From assembly GCA_032250895.1 (NCBI GenBank), contig JAVVEZ010000041.1:1-30548 (forward strand): a stretch of DNA of 30,548 nt, in the 5' to 3' direction. Of this stretch, positions 24,863 through 30,548 are shown piece by piece. Every line of letters begins with the position of its first letter. Within the stretch, counting starts at the first letter, position 1. Below the pieces are notes generated by a model. It saw nothing but the letters and a program-made list of their open reading frames with translations, had not been told where the DNA came from and made no database searches. A program made the position numbers and the translations under genes. Origin of the DNA: JAVVEZ01 sp032250895. GTDB taxonomy: Bacteria; Pseudomonadota; Gammaproteobacteria; Pseudomonadales; Pseudohongiellaceae.

Positions 24863-25402
24863 TTACCGGAGCTGCCGGGCGTCTGATTCGGGCATGTCGG
24901 TCGCCACGTCCAGGGTTTTTCCCTGGATGCCGACGACAATGGCAAAGTAAAGGACAGAGCCCACGCCGATGAGCAGGCCAACCACCACGCCGGCGTCGAC
25001 GATGCCGCGCCAGGGCTGCGGCATCATGCCCACGAGCAGCACCAGCACGACAATCGCCGCAGTGACGGAGAAGGAAATGATTTTTCGCCTGGCCGTCGCG
25101 TGAATGTAGCCAAAGCAGACCAGGGGTGCCAGAACCAGCAACAAGGGGGATGGATGCTTGCTCAGATAGTCTCCCCGCACCACCACCCGGGGTGCAAAAT
25201 TGCAGTGAAAGCCCCGGTAGCCTTCCGCGAAGGCCATGTACAGGGTAAAGCTGACGAGTACGATCCAGTGCAGCAGGTTCAGCGGATAGGCAGACATTTC
25301 GACGACCTTGGCTCCCACCCTGACAATGGCGAGGATCAGGATGGCAACAACCCCGGTAATTCCCCAGTAATAACCCAGCTTACCCAATGAAAACCTCGAC
25401 AC
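24863..25402 (-). CDS. Uncharacterised five-span membrane protein
   Basis: 179 residues. About five membrane segments (roughly 11-33, 43-62, 84-101, 107-127, 134-157). The loop after the second segment is distinctive: EGYRGFHCNFAPRVVVRGDYLSKHP, read in two parts EGYRGFHCNFAPR and VVVRGDYLSKHP. I recall similar unnamed proteins in other gammaproteobacteria, but no function. The start appears to be GTG at 25402, as no in-frame ATG is near and the Shine-Dalgarno sequence is poor. An extended -10 box lies just upstream, so it is probably transcribed alone rather than with the ChpA-like gene 81 bases before it. It sits where xerC would be expected after DUF484, but on the other strand and unrelated. 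Confidence 0.7.
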   Translation of the reverse strand: MSRFSLGKLGYYWGITGVVAILILAIVRVGAKVVEMSAYPLNLLHWIVLVSFTLYMAFAEGYRGFHCNFAPRVVVRGDYLSKHPSPLLLVLAPLVCFGYIHATARRKIISFSVTAAIVVLVLLVGMMPQPWRGIVDAGVVVGLLIGVGSVLYFAIVVGIQGKTLDVATDMPESDARQLR

Positions 25403-25426
25403 GATGAGCCCATGAAACGCCGCGGG

Positions 25427-25435
25427 ATTGTAGCA
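25427..25435 (-). promoter_or_regulatory. Extended -10 box for the membrane-protein gene
   Basis: On the minus strand TGCTACAAT is an extended -10 element ending about 25 bases before the GTG at 25402. No -35 match is seen. Confidence 0.4.
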
Positions 25436-25483
25436 AAAATAACACGATGACGGGGGAGCTGCCGGCGCAGCGTGCAGAGCCTG

Positions 25484-27901
25484 TCAGTCAGCCGACACTT
25501 TCCGGAAGCTCAGTTCATAGCGGGTGCCCTGACCAGGAGCGATGGCGAAGCTCAGCCGTGCCCCCATTCTCTTCATGAGCCCCTGCTGCATCCTATGCTC
25601 ATCCGGCGCTGTGGACCACTCATCACTGACGAGGCTGAGCACCATCTCGTCGTCACGGTCTTCAAACTCAAGCAGCAGATGCAGAGCGGCAGTCTTCCCG
25701 GCCACCCTTCTGGCATGCAGGCTTTCGCCGCTTTCCACCAGGACATAACGCAACAATTCCCGGGTCGCCCTGGTCAGGGGCTCGACCAGGGCAGATGGCA
25801 GCACCGCCTCGGGCTGATAACGAAAGTCCAGATGTCCCGGCCGCCCCATCGCAGTCCCCAGCTGTCGCAGATAAGCCCTGAGTGCCGGCAACAAGCGTGC
25901 AAATGCCAGGGGCTGGCTGTGCTCCATCGGCAGTGGCTCACGCCGGGATCGCTCAGTGAGCCTGTCCTGCAGCCAGAGCTGAAGGGCATTCAGTGTCCGC
26001 TGATGTGCAGCCACGTCCTGCCAGGCGGCGGCCTGGTCCAGCATGGCGGCAATGGCCCGGTGCGCTTCCATCAACAGGGCTGCAGGAAAGTGTGCTTGCT
26101 GCGGCAGCAGCTGAATCTCGCTGTAAATTTCCAGCAAGGCGCTGCTCAGGGCTTCAAGCCTGTACACTTTCAGCGCCGCCGCACTCGCCTCGAGTATCCG
26201 CAACTCCCGGCAGATACCCGGCATCGGCATTTGCAATGCCGCCCGGGACAGAAACCATGCCGGCTCTGGTTGTGCCAGGACATTGATATGCCGGGCCAGA
26301 AAAGACGGCAATTCGCCAATGGACAGTGGCGGCTCAGCACCGCTGTCAAGGCCACTGACAAGGTGTTTCTGCCGCCTGCCCGCCGCTGCCATGCCGTCCA
26401 GAAACACAGCAAACACGTCAATTTCCAGGCCGAGCAAAGCCGCTGATGCTGCCGCAGCCGAGTGTTTGCGGCCCACCAGGATGTCGGCCAGCATGCAAGA
26501 AAATGTTTCAAGATTGCCGGCAAATCCGGCACTCAGCGGCGCCTGCCACACCCAGTGCTGAACCACGACCTGGTAGACGATTCTGACGGTGCGGGCGGAA
26601 ATTGCCAGGTCCAGGGATGTGCACAACAGCGTCAGCCGATAAAACAGCCAGACCAGATCATGGTTGATACAGCTCAGGGCCTGCCTCCTGCCAGGCCTGA
26701 GCACACGCCTCATTCTGCGCTGGTAACGGGCCGCTTCCTGATGCACCAGCCGGGCCAGGGTCCTGTCCTGCCGGGCACTTGCCCACCAGTGAGCCAATTC
26801 GCTTTCCCAGTCCCGGCACTGCAGCGCCGCCAGCAGCCTGTCACGGCAGGGGGCCGGGTCGGCAAGCGTGCTCCAGCGGGCGCCCTCCTCCAGCTCCAGC
26901 AACAGGGCGACCCTGACCAGTTGTAGCACCACTTGCCGGCTGACACGACGGTGCCCGCCATCCGGCAGAAAACGTTCGTGCAGGGCGCATTCACAGCTGG
27001 CGACACCGATCAGTGCCTGGGTCTGCTCCGTCTGCGCCAGCAAGGCTCGCAGCCTTGCCATCAGTGCGAACACCGTGGCGGCTTCCTGCTCGTCCTTGAC
27101 ACTGAGCAGGCTGACCAGCTTGCAGATGAGTCTATGCACTTCCTGCAGCAGAATCTGCCTGGCCTGCCACAGCTGCTGCTGCCGGCAACAGCCGTCGAGA
27201 CTCCCGGCATCGAAAGGCACCTGCCCCGGCAGGATGGTGTCGTCCTGATCCGACAGCCCTTCCAGGCAAAACCAGCCCCGCACCAGCAGGCCGGCCCGCT
27301 CTCGCGGGACACTGTCAGAACCGGGGACAGCAAGGATATTGTCGAGCAAGGCAGGTAAAAATACCGACTGCCTGCCCGCCGCGAAAGGGCAAAGCGCCCG
27401 CAGCCTGAGCAGTCGTACCTGCGCCATTTGCAACACCGGCTGTTCAGGATTCCGGCCCTCGGTCGAAGCCAGCACCCTCAATTCGGTACCGGCGCGGACA
27501 ATGTCTTCCGCCAGCAACGCGGCAATGATGCTTTCCGGTGGGCTTTCAAAAAATTCCGAGCAGGCATATAAATTTCTGGCCATGGCAACATGCTTGCCAT
27601 CCGAGCGGAAATCGCCGAAATTCTCGCTGATTCCATTTTTTTGACTTTTCGTACTTTTATTATATGTTGCCAGCATTTTTGCCAGCACCAGCAATCGTTC
27701 GATATCCGGACCTTGCGCTCCGGAATTCCTGCCCTGATCAAAGAAACGGGCAAGATGAACAAGCTTGAGTATTGCTGTCGCAAGCTGTTGCCGCCGGCCA
27801 TGGGCATCTCCGTGCAGACAGGCCGGCAGGCCAAGCTGGATGAGCCTGAATGCTTCTGCCTTGTATCGTTCGAAGCCGCGCTGCGCTGCTGTCCTGTCCA
27901 T
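25484..27901 (-). CDS. Degenerate ChpA/CheA-like protein
   Basis: 805 residues from ATG 27901, chosen because AGGAAA lies six bases upstream and earlier in-frame starts lie inside the pilH-like gene. Helix-rich with no membrane segment. Residues 565-596 (RELRILEASAAALKVYRLEA and onward) follow the HPt pattern HTLKGxAxxLG, but the phosphate-accepting histidine is replaced (Arg568) and KG by EA. Residues 664-800 follow the CheA dimerisation and ATPase regions: LAFARLLPALRAYLRQLG, then ESLHARRVAGK and GQGTRYELSF at the end. The H/N-box residues and DDGxG (here SDEWS) are lost, the ATP-lid segment is deleted, and no CheW-like or receiver domain follows. Its place after pilG- and pilH-like genes matches ChpA, which is about 2500 residues in Pseudomonas. 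Likely non-catalytic; the function is unknown. Confidence 0.65.
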   Translation of the reverse strand: MDRTAAQRGFERYKAEAFRLIQLGLPACLHGDAHGRRQQLATAILKLVHLARFFDQGRNSGAQGPDIERLLVLAKMLATYNKSTKSQKNGISENFGDFRSDGKHVAMARNLYACSEFFESPPESIIAALLAEDIVRAGTELRVLASTEGRNPEQPVLQMAQVRLLRLRALCPFAAGRQSVFLPALLDNILAVPGSDSVPRERAGLLVRGWFCLEGLSDQDDTILPGQVPFDAGSLDGCCRQQQLWQARQILLQEVHRLICKLVSLLSVKDEQEAATVFALMARLRALLAQTEQTQALIGVASCECALHERFLPDGGHRRVSRQVVLQLVRVALLLELEEGARWSTLADPAPCRDRLLAALQCRDWESELAHWWASARQDRTLARLVHQEAARYQRRMRRVLRPGRRQALSCINHDLVWLFYRLTLLCTSLDLAISARTVRIVYQVVVQHWVWQAPLSAGFAGNLETFSCMLADILVGRKHSAAAASAALLGLEIDVFAVFLDGMAAAGRRQKHLVSGLDSGAEPPLSIGELPSFLARHINVLAQPEPAWFLSRAALQMPMPGICRELRILEASAAALKVYRLEALSSALLEIYSEIQLLPQQAHFPAALLMEAHRAIAAMLDQAAAWQDVAAHQRTLNALQLWLQDRLTERSRREPLPMEHSQPLAFARLLPALRAYLRQLGTAMGRPGHLDFRYQPEAVLPSALVEPLTRATRELLRYVLVESGESLHARRVAGKTAALHLLLEFEDRDDEMVLSLVSDEWSTAPDEHRMQQGLMKRMGARLSFAIAPGQGTRYELSFRKVSAD

Positions 27902-27912
27902 TGCTTTCCTGC

Positions 27913-28281
27913 TCAGAGCTGCGCCAAAACCTCGGCCAGAACGGCTTGCAGCTGCTCTTTTGTCCCCGGCCACACCAGCGTTTGCGCAAAGCCCAGTTTT
28001 GCGGCCCATGCCGCATCGGTATGCCTGTCGGCCGTCGTCAGCAGGATGGGGCGAAGCCTGAGCTTTTCCAGCAACTGCCGCCCCCACTGAAACCCGTTAC
28101 CCCGGGCCGGCAAGACATCCAGCAGCGCCAGCCGAATGTCATGCGCGATGACCAGACTCTCCGCCTGCGCGACGGTTTCTGCCCGCAGGCAGATGAAACC
28201 CAAGGCCTGCAACTGCCGCTCCAGCAGACAAGCCTGCACCGGCGAGTCATGCAGCAGCAATATCTTTTTCTGACTGTTCAT
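27913..28281 (-). CDS. PilH-like receiver protein lacking key residues
   Basis: 122 residues from ATG 28281. It is a stand-alone CheY-like receiver. The layout matches PilH: KKILLLHDSPVQ at the start, phosphate-accepting Asp55 in LALLDVLPARGNGF, and LTTADRHTDAAWAAKLGF, which keeps PilH's tryptophan. Two conserved sites are changed: the first acidic-pocket aspartate is His11, and the lysine of the TKP motif is Trp104 (VWP). Without that lysine, phosphorylation-driven switching should be impaired. It overlaps the pilG-like gene by 35 bases and is followed by the ChpA-like gene after 11 bases. In Pseudomonas PilH works with PilG on pilus retraction and cAMP levels. Confidence 0.8.
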   Translation of the reverse strand: MNSQKKILLLHDSPVQACLLERQLQALGFICLRAETVAQAESLVIAHDIRLALLDVLPARGNGFQWGRQLLEKLRLRPILLTTADRHTDAAWAAKLGFAQTLVWPGTKEQLQAVLAEVLAQL

Positions 28282-28690
28282 GCTGACAGCTGTCTTTTGC
28301 CGGGGGTTCTTCGTCAAGACTCGCTGCAATCACCGCCAGAAATTCCTGGCTGCTGAACGGTTTTTGCAGCACTCGGTCAGCACCCAGCACCTCAGCCCTG
28401 ACGCTGTTGAACAGGTTTTCTTCGGCACTGAGCAGGATGAAGGGAATATGCCGGTACGCATCCCGGCTTTTCAGCAGGACACAGGTCTGAAAGCCATCGA
28501 GCTGGGGAGCATGCATGTCCATAAAAATGATGTCCGGCATCGTTCTCGCAATGCTGCACAGAGCATCGAAGCCATTGCCTTCACTGTGAAATGAATACGC
28601 GGCCAGTTCAGCAAGTTTTTTGACGCTTTGCACAATGCTCTTGTTGCTGTCGACAAAGAGAATATGCCTGCGCGGTCTGAGCGTTTCCAT
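28247..28690 (-). CDS. pilG: PilG-like response regulator
   Basis: 147 residues from ATG 28690, set by AAAGGAG with five bases spacing; a GTG two codons earlier is too close to it. A single receiver domain with close resemblance to PilG: GNGFDALCSIARTMPDIIFMD, MHAPQLDGFQTCVLLK and LGADRVLQKPFS in order. Phosphate-accepting Asp58, Ser88 and Lys110 are kept, but the acidic pair is Asp14-Ser15 rather than Asp-Asp. A short extra tail follows residue 125. It is divergent from gshB and followed by pilH- and chpA-like genes, the Pseudomonas order. PilG normally takes phosphate from ChpA to stimulate pilus extension and cAMP synthesis; whether it is still phosphorylated here is open. Confidence 0.82.
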   Translation of the reverse strand: METLRPRRHILFVDSNKSIVQSVKKLAELAAYSFHSEGNGFDALCSIARTMPDIIFMDMHAPQLDGFQTCVLLKSRDAYRHIPFILLSAEENLFNSVRAEVLGADRVLQKPFSSQEFLAVIAASLDEEPPAKDSCQHEQSEKDIAAA

Positions 28691-28729
28691 ACGCACTCCT
28701 TTGATTCATGGCGCCGTTCATGTTTCCTC

Positions 28730-28790
28730 GGAGTCTGCGCCGCCTGCGACTTCCCCGCATCGGACCGGTCATTTCGACGGCGCAGACTCC
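28730..28790. repeat. 13-bp inverted repeat beside the palindromic element
   Basis: GGAGTCTGCGCCG (28730-28742) and CGGCGCAGACTCC (28778-28790) are perfect inverted copies around a 35-base loop. The arms resemble the ends of the adjoining larger element (GGAGCCTGCGCCG), so this is probably a shorter relative or remnant in tandem with it. Confidence 0.65.
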
Positions 28791-28957
28791 TAGGAGCCTG
28801 CGCCGTAGAAATGATCGAGCCGAGGGTTTTCCACATTGAGGCCATTTTTTCGATCGTCCGAGGCGCATAGTGGTGACTATGTAACGAGGAGGATCGGGAA
28901 AATGGCCCAATGTGGGGAAGTCGCAGGCCGATTGGCTTCTACCGCGCAGGCTCCTAG
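28790..28957. repeat. 168-bp palindromic MITE-like element
   Basis: The ends are 21-bp inverted repeats with one mismatch (28790-28810 and 28937-28957; CTAGGAGCCTGCGCCGTAGAA against its inverted partner). Inside, a second imperfect inverted repeat pairs the region 28831-28870 with 28878-28918 (CCACATTGAGGCCATTTT against AAAATGGCCCAATGTGG). The whole element can fold into one long hairpin with its tip at about 28870-28880. It carries no transposase gene. It lies in the space between the divergent pilG-like and gshB genes. Confidence 0.7.
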
Positions 28958-29048
28958 CCTCGTCAGGTTTAGCACAGCTTTTTTGATCATGCCAAAAATT
29001 ATCCTCAGCAATCCTGTCGTACCCCGGTGGTCCGTGCTGTCACGCTTT

Positions 29049-29068
29049 TACCCGAAAGCGGGTATAAT
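29049..29068 (+). promoter_or_regulatory. gshB promoter with overlapping hairpin
   Basis: A perfect TATAAT (29063-29068) lies 39 bases before the gshB ATG and is followed by a GC-rich discriminator (CGCGGCC). The spacer contains the inverted repeat TACCCG AAAG CGGGTA (29049-29064), which overlaps the -10 box and could be an operator. The -35 region is weak. Confidence 0.5.
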
Positions 29069-29107
29069 CGCGGCCACTCGCCACCCTTCGGGAACCCTGA
29101 ATTGACC

Positions 29108-30058
29108 ATGAATCACAGACTCGCTGTCGTGATGGACCCCATAGCCACCATCAACGTCAAGAAAGACACGACCCTTGCCATCTTGCAGGCGGCCCAGAAA
29201 CGCGGCTGGACCTTGTTCTACATCGAGCAGGATGGTCTCTATCTGGATAACGGAAAGGCCATGGGCGTAATGCATGCGCTGACCGTACATGATGACAAGA
29301 CGTCCTGGTTCACGCTGGCAGAGCCCATCCAGGTGCCCTTGAGTTCGGTCGATGTCATTCTGATGCGCAAGGACCCTCCGTTCGACAACGAATACATCTA
29401 CAGCACCTATATCCTGGAGGAGGCCGAACGCCAGGGGACGCTGATCGTCAACAAACCCCAGAGCCTGCGCGACTGCAACGAGAAGGTCTTTGCCACCCAC
29501 TTTCCCCAGTGCTGTCCGCCGGTGCTGGTGACCCGCCGCAAAGACCTGCTCAAGGCCTTTCATCAAAGCCATGGCGATGTCATTTTCAAGCCCCTCGACG
29601 GCATGGGCGGCTCGTCTGTTTTCCGCCTCAGCGGCAATGACCCCAATGTCAGCGTCATCATCGAGACCCTGACCCATTTCGGGCAGCAGCAGATCATGGC
29701 GCAAAAGTTCATTCCCGAAATCAGCCAGGGTGACAAGCGCATCCTGATGATCGACGGGCAATCCGTGGGTTATGCTCTCGCCAGAATTCCGGCGCTCAAC
29801 GAGACCCGCGGCAACCTGGCCGCCGGCGGTTCAGGCGTGGGCATGGAGCTCAGCGATCGCGACCGCTGGATCTGCGAACAAGTGGGCCCGACCCTGAAAG
29901 AGAAAGGTCTGATCTTCGTTGGTCTGGATGTGATCGGCGATTATCTGACCGAAATCAATGTCACCAGCCCTACCTGCATCCGCGAACTGGATGCCGCCTT
30001 TGGTCTGGATATCGCGGGCGATCTGATGGACTGCATCGCTGCCAAACTGGAACCCTGA
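29108..30058 (+). CDS. gshB: Glutathione synthetase GshB
   Basis: 316 residues, exactly the E. coli length. It adds glycine to gamma-glutamylcysteine using ATP, completing glutathione. It begins with LAVVMDPIATINVKKDTT and has the ATP-grasp lid and glycine loop (VIFKPLDGMGGSSVFR), then IPEISQGDKRIL, NLAAGGSG and EINVTSPTCIREL, the metal and glutathione-binding end. The ATG at 29108 was chosen from the family start; an upstream in-frame start lies in the promoter. A TonB gene starts six bases after its stop. The setting TonB-gshB next to pilG-pilH is that of Pseudomonas. Confidence 0.97.
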   Translation: MNHRLAVVMDPIATINVKKDTTLAILQAAQKRGWTLFYIEQDGLYLDNGKAMGVMHALTVHDDKTSWFTLAEPIQVPLSSVDVILMRKDPPFDNEYIYSTYILEEAERQGTLIVNKPQSLRDCNEKVFATHFPQCCPPVLVTRRKDLLKAFHQSHGDVIFKPLDGMGGSSVFRLSGNDPNVSVIIETLTHFGQQQIMAQKFIPEISQGDKRILMIDGQSVGYALARIPALNETRGNLAAGGSGVGMELSDRDRWICEQVGPTLKEKGLIFVGLDVIGDYLTEINVTSPTCIRELDAAFGLDIAGDLMDCIAAKLEP

Positions 30059-30064
30059 GCCCGC

Positions 30065-30548
30065 ATGGCCGCTTCCGATGACACGCAGGCCATCACCAAT
30101 GAGCGTCTCGGTTTTACCCTGTTTGTCTCCATCTGCACCCATGTGGTACTGATTCTCGGTGTGGGCTTTGGTATCTACGAACAGTTCAGGCCCCAGCCCG
30201 GCCTGGAAATAACCCTGGCCCGGTTCCGCAGTGAGCAAAAGCCGGAACAGGCGGATTTTCTGGCCCAGGAAAATCAGGAGGGCAGCGGCAACCTGGAACA
30301 GGCGGCAGCACCCAGCACTCCGGTGCCGGCACCCTTTGATGACAACCGGATTCAGGATGTCAGCCCTTTCATGCAGCCTCCCGCCAGACCCAGGCTCCAG
30401 GAGCTTCCCGAGCAAAGCCTTCTGTCTACCCAGAGCCACAGTGATCGCAGTGTCAGTCGGCAGGAACAGGAAGAAAACACCCTGAGCCAGGAGGACCCCC
30501 ATACCGAAGAGCTCTCTGAAGCTGAAATGACCGAGGCCCTGGCAAGCC
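30065..30548 (+). CDS. TonB-family energy transducer (partial, 5' end)
   Basis: 161 codons are present and the frame is still open at the window edge. After a short cytoplasmic tail (residues 1-14) comes ERLGFTLFVSICTHVVLILGVGF, a single N-terminal membrane anchor (about 15-36), read as ERLGFTLFVSICTHVV and LILGVGFGIYEQF. Then LEITLARFRSEQ and a proline-, glutamine- and glutamate-rich periplasmic stretch follow. This matches the TonB3 group, which in Pseudomonas lies next to gshB and affects twitching motility. The C-terminal TonB domain lies outside the window. It probably couples proton-motive force to an outer-membrane process. Six bases separate it from gshB, so the two are likely one operon. 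Confidence 0.8.
   Translation, partial: MAASDDTQAITNERLGFTLFVSICTHVVLILGVGFGIYEQFRPQPGLEITLARFRSEQKPEQADFLAQENQEGSGNLEQAAAPSTPVPAPFDDNRIQDVSPFMQPPARPRLQELPEQSLLSTQSHSDRSVSRQEQEENTLSQEDPHTEELSEAEMTEALAS

Noticed and set aside
27902..28087. Extended N-terminus for the ChpA-like protein (867 residues)
   Set aside because: It would overlap the pilH-like gene by 175 bases in another frame; the ATG at 27901 has a good Shine-Dalgarno sequence right after pilH ends.
28608..28910. Open frames on both strands across the palindromic element (for example 100 codons at 28608-28910)
   Set aside because: They are translations of the inverted repeat itself, with low-complexity arginine-rich sequence and no ribosome-binding site.

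Overview
This window is a stretch of gammaproteobacterial chromosome, about 30.5 kb and GC-rich apart from its first 0.9 kb. Many gene neighbourhoods match the Pseudomonas / sulfur-oxidiser type of gammaproteobacterium: trxA-rho-ubiD, hemC-hemD-hemX-hemY divergent from argH, lptM-lysA-dapF-DUF484, cysQ divergent from yrfG-hslR, and gshB-tonB divergent from pilG-pilH. HemB is also of the Pseudomonas type. The genus cannot be fixed from the sequence alone. I see no rRNA, complete tRNA, CRISPR array or transposase gene.

Layout. 1-891 looks like the end of an integrated element. It holds the tail of one gene, a small winged-helix protein, an orphan ORF, a 12-bp tandem repeat, and a 24-bp fragment resembling the 3' end of a tRNA or tmRNA that probably marks the attachment site. 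1185-4244 encodes a large membrane c-di-GMP enzyme (5TM-PAS-GGDEF-EAL). 4266-6290 carries cysQ (minus) and yrfG-hslR (plus). 6472-9683 carries gshA, dsbB and hemB. 9842-13247 carries trxA, rho with a structured leader, and ubiD. 13301-17406 is the minus-strand heme operon hemCDXY, joined by short gaps or 4-bp overlaps. 17529-24825 holds argH, the ABC-F gene yheS (minus), an mscS channel, and the tightly packed lptM-lysA-dapF-DUF484 operon. 24863-28690 (minus) holds a membrane protein and a PilG/PilH/ChpA-like cluster. 29108 to the end is gshB followed by the start of a TonB gene.

Functional themes are tetrapyrrole synthesis (hemB, C, D, X, Y), thiol and redox chemistry (gshA, gshB, dsbB, trxA), lysine and peptidoglycan precursor synthesis (lysA, dapF), arginine and ubiquinone synthesis, nucleotide clean-up (cysQ, yrfG), and surface signalling (c-di-GMP, Pil-Chp-like).

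The most unusual feature is the minus-strand cluster at 25484-28690. Its place and gene order match the Pil-Chp pilus-chemotaxis locus, which lies next to gshB and tonB3 in Pseudomonas. However, PilI, PilJ and PilK are missing. The ChpA-like protein is cut down to 805 residues and keeps only eroded HPt-like and CheA-ATPase-like segments without the catalytic residues. The PilH-like receiver has lost its conserved lysine, and the PilG-like receiver has lost one acidic-pocket aspartate. This could be a phosphorylation-independent remnant or a repurposed version of the pathway. Also notable are a palindromic MITE-like element at 28790-28957 and a VIPAQAGIQ-type repeat that supplies the last codons and stop of ubiD.
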